Below, in pieces: positions 44,786 to 54,406 of a stretch of 64,000 nucleotides of DNA. The DNA comes from Streptomyces inhibens. Lineage in GTDB: Bacteria > Actinomycetota > Actinomycetes > Streptomycetales > Streptomycetaceae. The position numbers and the translations under genes are program-made. Every line of letters begins with the position of its first letter. Positions within the stretch are counted from its first letter, which is position 1. The notes beneath the pieces are model-generated. The model was not told the origin of the DNA. It saw only the letters and a program-made list of their open reading frames with translations, and did not search any database. The stretch spans positions 31,131 through 95,130 of the forward strand of contig NZ_QUAC01000137.1 in the NCBI RefSeq assembly GCF_003389455.1. Reading direction: 5' to 3'.

Positions 44786-44799
44786 GTTTCACGTGAAAC
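44786..44799. other. parS: parS, first of a cluster of three
   Basis: A perfect GTTTCACGTGAAAC inside a 26-bp perfect palindrome (44780-44805). Confidence 0.93.
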
Positions 44800-44840
44800 A
44801 CCATCATCGCGTCACGGACAACAGCCCAGCGCGGGTTGGC

Positions 44841-44854
44841 GTTTCACGTGAAAC
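44841..44854. other. parS: parS, second of a cluster of three
   Basis: A perfect GTTTCACGTGAAAC, 55 bp from the first. Confidence 0.93.
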
Positions 44855-44883
44855 AACGCTGCTTCACACACACGTGGGGTCGT

Positions 44884-44897
44884 GTTTCACGTGAAAC
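44884..44897. other. parS: parS, third of a cluster of three
   Basis: A perfect GTTTCACGTGAAAC at the centre of a 34-bp perfect palindrome (44874-44907) that could also act as a transcription terminator for the convergent flanking genes. Confidence 0.93.
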
Positions 44898-44938
44898 ACG
44901 ACCCCACAGCCACAACTTCATCGAGGCAATGGCACGCC

Positions 44939-46084
44939 TTAGCGCGCGACCACCTCGTCCCACGCCGCGCCCGCCGCCAGAGCCGCGCCCTCGGCATCCA
45001 CCGACACCCCCAGCGCACGCAGCGCGCCCGCCAGCGCCACCAACGAGGCCGTGACCACCGCCCGGTCGGCCGCGCGGCCATAGTGGTTCACCCGGATCAT
45101 CTCCTTGGCCAGCGCGCCCGCCACAGCCTGCACCGGCACCGTCGCGTCCACCGCGAGCGCAGCGGTCACGACCTCCCGGGCGTCCACTCCCTCAGGGGCA
45201 CGGAGGGTGGTCGCCACCGGCGCCGCGTCCTCGTCACGCACGACGTACGGAGCGAGCCCACCCAGCGCCTGCACACCGGCCCGGGTCGCCACGGCCGCCG
45301 CCCGGTGCCGGGTGATGACCGCATCCAGCCCCTCGGCGTCGATACGGTCCGCTGCCTGCTCCAGGGCGAGCATCTCCAGCTGCGCCGGAGCGTGCGGCAG
45401 CGCGGTGCGTCCACCGTCGATCCAGCGCTCCTTCCAGTCCAGCAACGAGAGATACGAGCGCCGCGGAGCCTGCTCGTTGGCGGCGATCCGCTCCCACGCA
45501 CGGGCGCTGACCGACGCCACGGACACCCCGGCGGGCCCGGCCATCGCCTTCTGGCCGCCGATGACACACAGGTCCACGCCCCACTCATCGGTCAGCAGCG
45601 GCTCTGCGCCCACCGATGCGACCGCGTCCAGCATCAGCAGCGCGCCGTGCTCGCGCACCACCGCGCCGATTTCCGCGACGGGGTTGGTGTTGCCGGTGGC
45701 CGCCTCGGCATGCACCAGGCTCACAAAGTCGATCTCGGGGTGCTCCTGCAGCGCGTCCGCGACCTGCTGCGGGTCGACCGCGCCCGTGAACGGCGCGGTG
45801 AGGGTGACCACCTCGGCGCCGCAGGAGCGCAGCCAGCCGCCGAAGGTCTCACCGTACGGGCCGGTGATGATGTTGAGCGCGGTGCTGCCGGGCCGTACTG
45901 CCGAACGGATGCAGGCCTCCAGGGGCAGCAGCGCCTCGCCCTGCATCGCCACGACATCGCAGCGGGTGCGCATCAGCGCGGCGACCTTGTCCTCGATCCG
46001 CGCGAAGTGAGCCGCGGTGAGCGGCGGCAGGTCGAGCAGTTCCGGAGCGGCGGAGTTCGCGGTCGGGTCAGACACGGCAGTCAC
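44939..46084 (-). CDS. Alanine-glyoxylate-type class V aminotransferase
   Basis: A 381-residue PLP enzyme of the small-subunit class V family (serine-glyoxylate/alanine-glyoxylate aminotransferase, and relatives acting on phosphonates). Diagnostic parts are GEALLPLEACIRSAVRPG, VHAEAATGNTNP, DAVASVGAEPL and the PLP lysine in CVIGGQKAMAGPAG. The substrate is uncertain. The GTG at 46084 lies 4-5 bases after GGAAGG. The neighbouring genes do not reveal a pathway. Confidence 0.87.
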   Translation of the reverse strand: MTAVSDPTANSAAPELLDLPPLTAAHFARIEDKVAALMRTRCDVVAMQGEALLPLEACIRSAVRPGSTALNIITGPYGETFGGWLRSCGAEVVTLTAPFTGAVDPQQVADALQEHPEIDFVSLVHAEAATGNTNPVAEIGAVVREHGALLMLDAVASVGAEPLLTDEWGVDLCVIGGQKAMAGPAGVSVASVSARAWERIAANEQAPRRSYLSLLDWKERWIDGGRTALPHAPAQLEMLALEQAADRIDAEGLDAVITRHRAAAVATRAGVQALGGLAPYVVRDEDAAPVATTLRAPEGVDAREVVTAALAVDATVPVQAVAGALAKEMIRVNHYGRAADRAVVTASLVALAGALRALGVSVDAEGAALAAGAAWDEVVAR

Positions 46085-46198
46085 AGGGCCTTCCAGCGGT
46101 AGCGAGCCGCCTCGGCGCGGCTCCTGACGTCTGGCTCGACTGTACGTCCGAGGCCCGCGCCCTCGTCGTACGGGCCTCGCGCCTCCGCCGTACCGGCC

Positions 46199-47707
46199 TC
46201 ACACCCGCCAACCCTCCGGATCCACCCCGCCGGGCACCGGATCCGACGGCTCGTACGGCCCGCGGGTGAACACGAAGGTGCCCAGATCCAGATGGCTGAC
46301 CGAACCGTCCCGGTCCCGCACCACCCTCAGCGTCTCGCCCGCGTAATAGCCGTCCAGCCCTGTCCAGGTGCCGTCCTCCTCGGCCCGGAAGCGGGAGGCT
46401 CGCCCCGCCGCGGACAGCGGTGCGAGCTCCAGCCCGCGCTCGGCCCGCAGCCGCAACGTGTGCGGGTTCGCGCCCCAGTACCAGGGGCCGGTGAGCGCCA
46501 GCAGCTCCTGATCCAGCGGTCCGGGCATCGGACGCCAGGGCTCGGGAATCCGCGGCTCGTGCTCGATCACGATCCCGGTGAGATCGGCGGCGATGGCCGG
46601 GACCGCCGGGCCCGAAGTGCAGTTGGCGAGCACGATCCCGGCGACGTCCTCCTCGACATCGGCCCACAGCGTCGCCAGGAACCCGGGCATCGAGCCGGTG
46701 TGCCCGACCAGCGTCCGCCCTTCCCACCGTACGAGCTGGAGCCCCAGCCCGTACCCCGCGTCCCATGCCCGCCCGCCCGGCGGCACCGCCGGCGTCCGCA
46801 TCTCGGCCAGCGTCGCCGCGCTCAGGACCCGCTCATCGCCCCGCAGCAGGAACGCCGCCCACCGGCCCAGGTCCTCAGCCGTCGACCACAACTGCCCTGC
46901 CGGGCCCATCAGTCCGGTGTCCTCGGACGGTTCGGGCAGCATGGCATCGGCCCACGGATGTACCGCCCAGCCGCCCGCGTGCGGCATCTCCGGCCGCAGC
47001 GCCGTACGTCGCATGCCCAGTGGTTCCAGCACCTCGCGCCGCAGCACCTCGCCCCACGGCGTACCGCCACGCAGCCGTTCGACCAGCGCGCCGAGCAGCG
47101 CATAACCGGTGTTGGAGTAGTGGTGCTGCCGCCCGACGGGGAGCCGCTGCGGCCGCTCACCGTACAGATCGGCCGGCTCGGGCCGCAGCTCGCCCGCGGT
47201 CCGTTCCCACCACGGCCCCCGGGGCTCGGCCGCCAGCCCTGAACTGTGCGAGAGCAGTTGAGCGATCGTCGCGTCGGGCACCGCAGTGCCCTCCAGATGC
47301 CTGCCGACCGGGTCGTCGAGTCCCAGCAGACCTTCGTCCCGCAGCCTCAGCACCTGCACGGCGACAAAGGTCTTGGTGATCGAACCGATCCGGTACTGCA
47401 CATCACCGTGCGGTACCTCCCCGTCCACCGAGCTCCGGGCGCCCGTCCACACCGCTCGGCCGTCGCGCACCACGACGCCCATCATCGAAGGCGCCCGCCC
47501 CTCGGCCTGTCCGACCGCCAGCCTCCGCAGCAACGCCCGCCGCGTCTGCGGCAGCAGCTCCGGGCACGCTTCAGGCGTGTCAGCCACCCGCGGCTCGGGT
47601 CCGTCCGGATCGAGGCGGACCGGATCGGGGCCGGCCGGATCGGGCTCACTCGCCCAGGGCTTGGCCGCCTCGGGCTCGTGGGACTCCGCGGACTGTGTGA
47701 TGGTCAT
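46199..47707 (-). CDS. Serine hydrolase, class C beta-lactamase/DD-peptidase family
   Basis: A 502-residue member of family S12. The nucleophile motif SITK is Ser109-Lys112, the second motif is YSN (in HHYSNTGYALL), and HTGSMPG matches the third (HxG) motif. A Pro/Asp-rich 50-residue head lacks a signal peptide, so the protein may be cytoplasmic, acting as an esterase or peptidase rather than an antibiotic-degrading enzyme. A beta-sheet C-terminal domain of about 130 residues follows. Confidence 0.9.
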   Translation of the reverse strand: MTITQSAESHEPEAAKPWASEPDPAGPDPVRLDPDGPEPRVADTPEACPELLPQTRRALLRRLAVGQAEGRAPSMMGVVVRDGRAVWTGARSSVDGEVPHGDVQYRIGSITKTFVAVQVLRLRDEGLLGLDDPVGRHLEGTAVPDATIAQLLSHSSGLAAEPRGPWWERTAGELRPEPADLYGERPQRLPVGRQHHYSNTGYALLGALVERLRGGTPWGEVLRREVLEPLGMRRTALRPEMPHAGGWAVHPWADAMLPEPSEDTGLMGPAGQLWSTAEDLGRWAAFLLRGDERVLSAATLAEMRTPAVPPGGRAWDAGYGLGLQLVRWEGRTLVGHTGSMPGFLATLWADVEEDVAGIVLANCTSGPAVPAIAADLTGIVIEHEPRIPEPWRPMPGPLDQELLALTGPWYWGANPHTLRLRAERGLELAPLSAAGRASRFRAEEDGTWTGLDGYYAGETLRVVRDRDGSVSHLDLGTFVFTRGPYEPSDPVPGGVDPEGWRV

Positions 47708-47736
47708 TGCGCTCCTCGACGGCAGATCCGACTGAG

Positions 47737-47821
47737 CCGGTCCAGTTCAGCCGGTCCAGTCAGGCGATCCAGTTCAACCGGATCCGGTTCAGGTGATCCA
47801 GTTCAGGCGATCAGCTTCGCC
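47737..47821. repeat. Six degenerate 14-bp tandem repeats (cGATCCAGTTCAGg)
   Basis: Successive units at 47737, 47751, 47765, 47779 (15 bp), 47794 and 47808 follow cGATCCAGTTCAgg. They lie just upstream of the beta-lactamase-like gene, whose own first codons contain similar CGGATCG words. Confidence 0.75.
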
Positions 47822-47922
47822 GCTCCCGTCCGATCGATCCAGCGGAATTGCCCCAGCGCCAAGGATCAAGCTCCATCGCGCCTGCTCGGCCGTGGCGACT
47901 AGCGCGCCCCTGCCCCGCCGCG

Positions 47923-48667
47923 TCACCGCAGCGCCGCCGCCCCGATCACCGCCCCCAGCTCGGTCTGCTCGTCCTCCGGCAGCCAGCGCGCCGCATGCAC
48001 CGAGTGCAGCGCGGTCCGCAGCCGCATACGGTCCTCGTCCGTGCCGAGGTATCCGAGATAGGCCGGGAGCGTCAGCCCCAGCGCCTTGAGATCCGCCCGC
48101 GCGCACCATCGCGACAGCAGCTCCCGGACCCGCCCATCGACGGCCTCATCGAGGTCCCGCCGCGCCGCGTCCACGCCGGCTGCGCCCCCATCCACGGATA
48201 CGTCGCCGGCCACCGCGGAAGCCGTACCGCGCAAGCCCTCCGTACCCCGCAAGCCCTCCGCGATCGCGAACCGGTTCCAGTCGCCGTACCGACCGTCGGG
48301 TGCGTCGGTCACCCGCTCCGCGGCCCGCACGAAGTACGCATGCGCCAGCGCAGGTTGACCAAGCTTGCGGTAGGCCTGCCCCATGTTCACGTACAGCGAC
48401 GGATAGAACGCCCGTACCCGCTCGTCCCCCACCCGGTCGGCGCGGTCCAGACACTCCTGGTTCCAACGCAGCGTCTCTTCGGGCGAGTTCTGGTGCCGCG
48501 CGAGATAGTGCGCGGCGATGCACGCCTCGTAGTCGTCGGCAGCAATGTCCCAGGCCTGCTGGAAGAGTCCGCGCGCCACCTCGGCCCGCCCCTCCGCCTC
48601 GGCCTGCATCCCTTCCACGCACAACCGCACCACCGGCAGTTCCGGATCCACCGTCCCGCTCCCCTCA

Positions 48668-48675
<8 letters not shown>
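47923..48675 (-). CDS. TPR-like helical protein coupled to the MerR-clamp gene
   Basis: A 250-residue protein without a named family. Residues 15-130 read as three or four tetratricopeptide-like helical pairs (EVARGLFQQAWDIAADDYEACIAAHYLARHQ, given in parts: ARGLFQQAWDIA, then AHYLARHQ; YVNMGQAYRKLGQPALAHAYF is the clearest). A linker with a GLRGTEGLRGT duplication and Gly/Ala/Asp stretch follows, then a helical end. Its start overlaps the end of the MerR-clamp gene by 8 bases, so the two are translated together and probably work together as regulator and protein partner (inference). Confidence 0.75.
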
Positions 48676-49975
<1,300 letters not shown>

Positions 49976-50060
49976 GGACGCGATTGTGGAGCTTCAAGCA
50001 ACCTGAAGGTCAAAGCCCCTGGCTACCCACCGGCAAGGCCACTGTTCAACCGGCGCTGCC

Positions 50061-51035
50061 TCAGGCGGTCAGCGCCGCACCGCTCCGGAACGTCCGCCGG
50101 TACGCCTGCGGTGACACACCCACCGCGCCGTGCAGATGCTGGCGCAGCGAGGTCCCGGTGCCGAAGCCCGCGTGATGGGCGACAAGGTCGATCGGCCAGT
50201 CGGTGGTTTCCAGCAGATGGCGGGCGCGTTCGATGCGCTGTCCGGCGAGCCACTGGCCGGGGCTCATACCGACCTCGTCGCGGAATCGCCGGGTGAGGGT
50301 ACGCACGCTGACCCGGGCGTGCGCGGCGAGGGCGGACAAGGTGAGCGGCTCGTCGAGGCGCTCCAGGGCCCAGGCGCGGGTGGCCGCGGTGCCACCCGTC
50401 GACGGTTCGGGAACGGGCTGCCGGATGAACTGGGCCTGCCCGCCGTCCCGCCAGGGCGGCACCACACACGAGCGCGCCACGTCATTGGCGACGGCGCTGC
50501 CGTGGTCGCGGCGCACGATGTGCACGCAGACGTCCACCCCCGCGGCCACTCCGGCGGAGGTGAGCACATCGCCGTCGTCGACGAACAGCACATTGGGGTC
50601 GACACGGACGGTCGTGAACAGCCGTTGCAGCTGTGCGGCCTCCCGCCAGTGCGTGGTGGCCGGCCGGTGATCGAGCAGTCCGGCCGCGGCCAGGACGAAA
50701 GTGCCGGTGCAGATGGCCACCATCCGGGTGCCGGGCCGTATGTGCTCCAGCGCCTTGCGCAGTTCGTCGGGCAGCTGACCGTGCTCGCGGATCGCGCCCA
50801 GCGCGTGCGACGGCGGGATGACGACGGTGTCCACGCTCGCGAGTACGGAGGCGTCCTCGGCGACGGCGATGTCGTAGTCGGCCTCGGCACGCACCGTACG
50901 CCCGTCCAGGCTGCAGGTGATGACGGAGTAGAGCGGCTCCCCGGTGGCGCTGCGCGCGGCGCCGAAGATCCGCGCGGGGATCCCCAGCTCGAAGGGGACG
51001 ACACCGTCCAGGGCGAGGACACCGACGCGATGCAT
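50061..51035 (-). CDS. GlxA-family DJ-1/PfpI-AraC regulator
   Basis: A 324-residue regulator. Residues 1-190 form a DJ-1/PfpI domain with the nucleophile-elbow cysteine in AICTGTFVLAAAG. Residues 215-315 are an AraC/XylS pair of helix-turn-helix motifs (LSALAAHARVSVRTLTRRF and IDLVAHHAGFGTGTSLRQHL). The PfpI domain probably binds a small ligand rather than cutting protein. It diverges from the MDR oxidoreductase, its likely target. Confidence 0.92.
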   Translation of the reverse strand: MHRVGVLALDGVVPFELGIPARIFGAARSATGEPLYSVITCSLDGRTVRAEADYDIAVAEDASVLASVDTVVIPPSHALGAIREHGQLPDELRKALEHIRPGTRMVAICTGTFVLAAAGLLDHRPATTHWREAAQLQRLFTTVRVDPNVLFVDDGDVLTSAGVAAGVDVCVHIVRRDHGSAVANDVARSCVVPPWRDGGQAQFIRQPVPEPSTGGTAATRAWALERLDEPLTLSALAAHARVSVRTLTRRFRDEVGMSPGQWLAGQRIERARHLLETTDWPIDLVAHHAGFGTGTSLRQHLHGAVGVSPQAYRRTFRSGAALTA

Positions 51036-51190
51036 GACCTGATTCTTTCAAACGTTGGCCATCAGGACACCGCCGGACGCCTCGCCGCCGCGGAAAGCTG
51101 ACAGCACCCCGGGAAACGCGCCTGACAAGCAGCGCATCAGCCCGATATCAGCCGTACGCACCATCGTCCGCACCGTATGAAGGAGACGCC

Positions 51191-52156
51191 ATGTCCCAGA
51201 GCCGAGCCCCGCAGATGCGCGCCGTCAGCCAGGACACCGCCGGAGGCCCCGACGTCCTCAAGGTGATCACGACCGACCGGCCGGTGCCCGGACCGACGGA
51301 GATCCTGGTCCGGGTGCACGCCGCAGGCGTCAATCCGGCCGACTGGAAGACACGCGCCCGCGGCGCGTTCGCCAGCGGCATCAAGCCGCCGTTCACCCTG
51401 GGCTTTGACGTTTCCGGTGTGGTCGAGGCGGTCGGCCCCGGCGTGACCCTCTTCGCGCCGGGCGACCGGGTCTTCGGCATGCCCCGCTTCCCCCACCCCG
51501 CCGGGGCCTACGCCGAGTACGTCACCGCCCCGGCCCGCCACTTCGCCCTGCTGCCGGCGGGCCTGGACCACGTCCAGGGCGCCGCCGTCCCGCTGGCGGC
51601 ACTGACCGCCTGGCAGGCCCTGGTCGACACCGCGGACGTCCAGCCCGGTGCGCGGGTGCTGATCCATGCCGCGGCCGGCGGGGTCGGTCACCTGGCCGTG
51701 CAGATCGCCAAGTCCCGTGGCGCCTACGTCATCGGCACCGCCCGGCAGGCCAAGCACGACTTCCTGCGGGGCCTGGGTGCCGATGAACTCATCGACTACA
51801 CACAGCAGGATTTTGCGGCGGCGGTCCGCGACGTCGACATCGTTGTCGACTCCATCGGCGGCGACTACTGGGCCCGTTCGCTGCATACCCTGCGCCCCGG
51901 CAGCACGCTGGTCTCCATCCTGCCGCTGGACGACACCTTCCCGGCCGCGCAGGCGCGTGCGGCGCAGGTACGCGCGGTGTTCATGCTCGTCGAGCCCGAC
52001 CAGGCCGGTATGCGCGCCGTCGCCGACCTGTTGGACAGCGGAAAACTGCAGGTCACCGTTGATGCCGTCGTCCCGCTCGAGGAGGCGGCAAAGGCACATG
52101 CGCTCGGTGAGACCGGCCGCACCACCGGCAAGATCGTCCTGACGGTCGCTCCCTGA
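51191..52156 (+). CDS. NADP-dependent quinone/alcohol oxidoreductase (MDR superfamily)
   Basis: A 321-residue medium-chain dehydrogenase/reductase of the zinc-free quinone-reductase group. GVNPADWKTRARG, GFDVSGVVEAVGPGVT and the cofactor loop HAAAGGVGHLAVQIAK are typical; no zinc-ligand cysteine set is present. It would reduce quinones or activated double bonds. The divergent GlxA-type regulator ends 155 bp away and probably controls it. Confidence 0.9.
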   Translation: MSQSRAPQMRAVSQDTAGGPDVLKVITTDRPVPGPTEILVRVHAAGVNPADWKTRARGAFASGIKPPFTLGFDVSGVVEAVGPGVTLFAPGDRVFGMPRFPHPAGAYAEYVTAPARHFALLPAGLDHVQGAAVPLAALTAWQALVDTADVQPGARVLIHAAAGGVGHLAVQIAKSRGAYVIGTARQAKHDFLRGLGADELIDYTQQDFAAAVRDVDIVVDSIGGDYWARSLHTLRPGSTLVSILPLDDTFPAAQARAAQVRAVFMLVEPDQAGMRAVADLLDSGKLQVTVDAVVPLEEAAKAHALGETGRTTGKIVLTVAP

Positions 52157-52275
52157 CGGGCCAACTCCCTGGCCACGTCTGCCGCGTAATCAGCCGGACC
52201 GTTGAGCACGCATATAACCCTCAAGGCCGGCACCCCGGCGGGCACGCCGAACAAGCCGAGGAGGAAGATGGCTAC

Positions 52276-52410
52276 ATGGCAAATACCGCAGGGGCAAAGG
52301 CAGTTGTCATAGGGATCGGTGCTCTCGGCGTGATCACAGCACTCGCCGTGCTGTGGGTCCTCAGCTGGTGCGCGTGCATTGCGTTCGGCTGGCCACCTCT
52401 GGTGCCCTGA
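52276..52410 (+). CDS. Small single-pass membrane peptide (44 residues)
   Basis: A short frame MANTAGAKAVVIGIGALGVI... with one hydrophobic helix (about residues 9-37) and Cys-Ala-Cys near its end. AGGAGGAAG lies 8 bases before the ATG at 52276, an unusually good ribosome site, and codon third positions favour G/C. No family is recognised. It is alone between the MDR gene and dnaB, and might modulate a membrane partner. Confidence 0.55.
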   Translation: MANTAGAKAVVIGIGALGVITALAVLWVLSWCACIAFGWPPLVP

Positions 52411-52472
52411 CAGGCCACCGGCGCCGGCAGCGGTTCGCATCCCCCGGCTGAGACGGGGACCGGCGGCTCCGC

Positions 52473-53948
52473 TCAGGTCTGCGCCATATCCACAAACCGT
52501 GAGTAGTGCCCCTGGAACGCCACCGTGATCGTCGCCGTAGGGCCGTTACGGTGCTTGGCCACGATCAGGTCGGCCTCGCCTGCGCGGGGGGACTCCTTCT
52601 CGTAGGCGTCCTCGCGGTGCAGCAGGATGACCATGTCGGCGTCCTGCTCGATCGAACCGGATTCACGCAGGTCGGAGACCATCGGCTTCTTGTCCGTGCG
52701 CTGCTCCGGGCCACGGTTCAGCTGGGAGAGCGCGATGACCGGGAGCTCCAGCTCCTTCGCCAGCAGCTTGAGGTTTCGGGACATGTCCGAGACCTCCTGC
52801 TGGCGGCTCTCGGCGCGCTTCGAGCCGCCGGACTGCATCAGCTGCAGATAGTCGATGACCACCAGCTTCAGGTCATTGCGCTGCTTGAGCCGGCGGCACT
52901 TCGCGCGGATCTCCATCATCGACAGGTTCGGCGAATCGTCGATGTACAACGGCGCGGCGGAGACATCCGGCATCCGGCGCGCCAGCCGCGTCCAGTCCTC
53001 GTCCGTCATGCTGCCGGAGCGCATGTGATGCAGCGCCACCCGGGCCTCGGCGGACAGCAGACGCATCGCGATCTCGTTGCGCCCCATTTCGAGGGAGAAG
53101 ATCACGCTGGGCAGATTGCTCTTGATCGAGCAGGCGCGCGCGAAGTCCAGCGCGAGGGTCGACTTACCCATGGCGGGACGGGCCGCGATGACGATCATCT
53201 GGCCCGGGTGCAGGCCGTTCGTCAGGGAATCCAGGTCCGTGAAGCCGGTGGGCACGCCCGTCATCTGGCCCTGGCGGGAGCCGATCGCCTCGATCTCGTC
53301 GAGGGCGCCCTCCATGATGTCGCCGAGCGGTAGGTAGTCCTCGCTGGTCCGCTGCTCGGTGACGGCGTAGATCTCCGCCTGGGCGCTGTTGACGATCTCG
53401 TCGACATCGCCGTCCGCGGCGTATCCCATCTGCGTGATACGCGTGCCTGCCTCGACCAGCCGGCGCAGCACGGCGCGCTCATGGACGATCTCGGCGTAGT
53501 ACTCGGCGTTCGCCGCCGTCGGTACGGACTGGACGAGGGTGTGCAGATACGAGGCGCCGCCGACCCGTCCGATCTCGCCGCGCTTGGTCAGCTCCGCGGC
53601 GATGGTGATGGGGTCGGCCGGCTCGCCCTTGGCGTACAGGTCGAGGATCGCCTGGAAGACCAGCTCATGGGCGGGGCGGTAGAAGTCGTCGCCCTTGAGG
53701 ACCTCGACGACGTCCGCGATCGCGTCCTTGGACAGCAGCATGCCGCCGAGCACGGACTGCTCGGCGTCCAGGTCCTGCGGGGGGACCCGCTCGAAGCCGC
53801 CGGCCCAGGAGCCACCGTCGTCGTCGCGGTCCTGTCTGTCGCCGCGGCCGCGGCCCTTGCCCTCGCCCCGGCGGGAGCGGGCGGCCGGCAGCAGGTCGCT
53901 GGGACCGGAGTCCGCCCAGGGGTCCTCCATGGGCTCGGGAATGCTCAC
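52473..53948 (-). CDS. dnaB: Replicative DNA helicase DnaB
   Basis: A 491-residue hexameric helicase that unwinds DNA at the fork. The head is an unusual Arg/Gly/Asp-rich stretch (about 15-50), then the N-terminal helical domain (VPPQDLDAEQSVLGGMLLSKDAI) and RecA-like ATPase: Walker A ARPAMGKSTLALD, Walker B LVVIDYLQLM and arginine-rich KHRNGPT motif 4. No intein interrupts it. The GTG at 53948 follows GGAGGAGG at 7-base spacing. The upstream 458 bp carry DnaA boxes. Confidence 0.97.
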   Translation of the reverse strand: MSIPEPMEDPWADSGPSDLLPAARSRRGEGKGRGRGDRQDRDDDGGSWAGGFERVPPQDLDAEQSVLGGMLLSKDAIADVVEVLKGDDFYRPAHELVFQAILDLYAKGEPADPITIAAELTKRGEIGRVGGASYLHTLVQSVPTAANAEYYAEIVHERAVLRRLVEAGTRITQMGYAADGDVDEIVNSAQAEIYAVTEQRTSEDYLPLGDIMEGALDEIEAIGSRQGQMTGVPTGFTDLDSLTNGLHPGQMIVIAARPAMGKSTLALDFARACSIKSNLPSVIFSLEMGRNEIAMRLLSAEARVALHHMRSGSMTDEDWTRLARRMPDVSAAPLYIDDSPNLSMMEIRAKCRRLKQRNDLKLVVIDYLQLMQSGGSKRAESRQQEVSDMSRNLKLLAKELELPVIALSQLNRGPEQRTDKKPMVSDLRESGSIEQDADMVILLHREDAYEKESPRAGEADLIVAKHRNGPTATITVAFQGHYSRFVDMAQT

Positions 53949-54130
53949 CCCGGCACCTCCTCCCGTCCGCGGCGCGGACCTTGCTGTGCTGTTCTTTCTT
54001 ACGGCACAGCTCTGACAATCGAGACGCCCGACTCCGGTTACGGCGCGTCGAGTTCGGACGACTTCTCAGGTCGGAACAGGCTGCGGGTGCCGGACCACGG
54101 TAGGCCCGTGGGCACCGTCCGCCAATCTGG

Positions 54131-54139
54131 TTATCCACA
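54131..54139 (+). promoter_or_regulatory. DnaA box upstream of dnaB
   Basis: TTATCCACA, a consensus DnaA box. A weaker TCATCCACA lies on the other strand at 54145-54153 and TTCTCCACA at 54166-54174. Confidence 0.75.
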
Positions 54140-54210
54140 GGCCATGTGGATGACTGCCCTACAGCTGTGGAGAAGTCCCCAGATCCTGTGCACGGCACGG
54201 GGGAAACTTC

Positions 54211-54219
54211 TGTGGACAA
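54211..54219 (-). promoter_or_regulatory. DnaA box upstream of dnaB, second
   Basis: TGTGGACAA (plus strand) is TTGTCCACA on the minus strand, the form preferred by Streptomyces DnaA. A degenerate copy, TCTTCCACA, is at 54385-54393. Confidence 0.75.
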
Positions 54220-54406
54220 GCACACAATTACGCCGCCCTCACGTCTCTGACCTGCGACTTTCTCATCCATAGCCTGTGGGGGAGAAAAACTTCTGCCACT
54301 GATCCAAGATCACGACAAACGGCGCGGAGAAGGCGACTCCACACAGCACAAAGTAAGGACCGCAAAGGGTTTGCATCTCTTACCTGTGGAAGATTAGATT
54401 GAGTGC

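Larger units (their letters stand above)
53949..54406. other. dnaB-MATE intergenic region
   Basis: A 458-bp divergent region holding both promoters and a cluster of DnaA boxes (two consensus, three degenerate, 54131-54393). It is clearly less GC-rich from 54130 to 54400. No RNA gene is recognised. Confidence 0.6.

Noticed and set aside
52473-53948. Possible intein in dnaB
   Set aside because: The protein is of normal length and the ATPase motifs are continuous.
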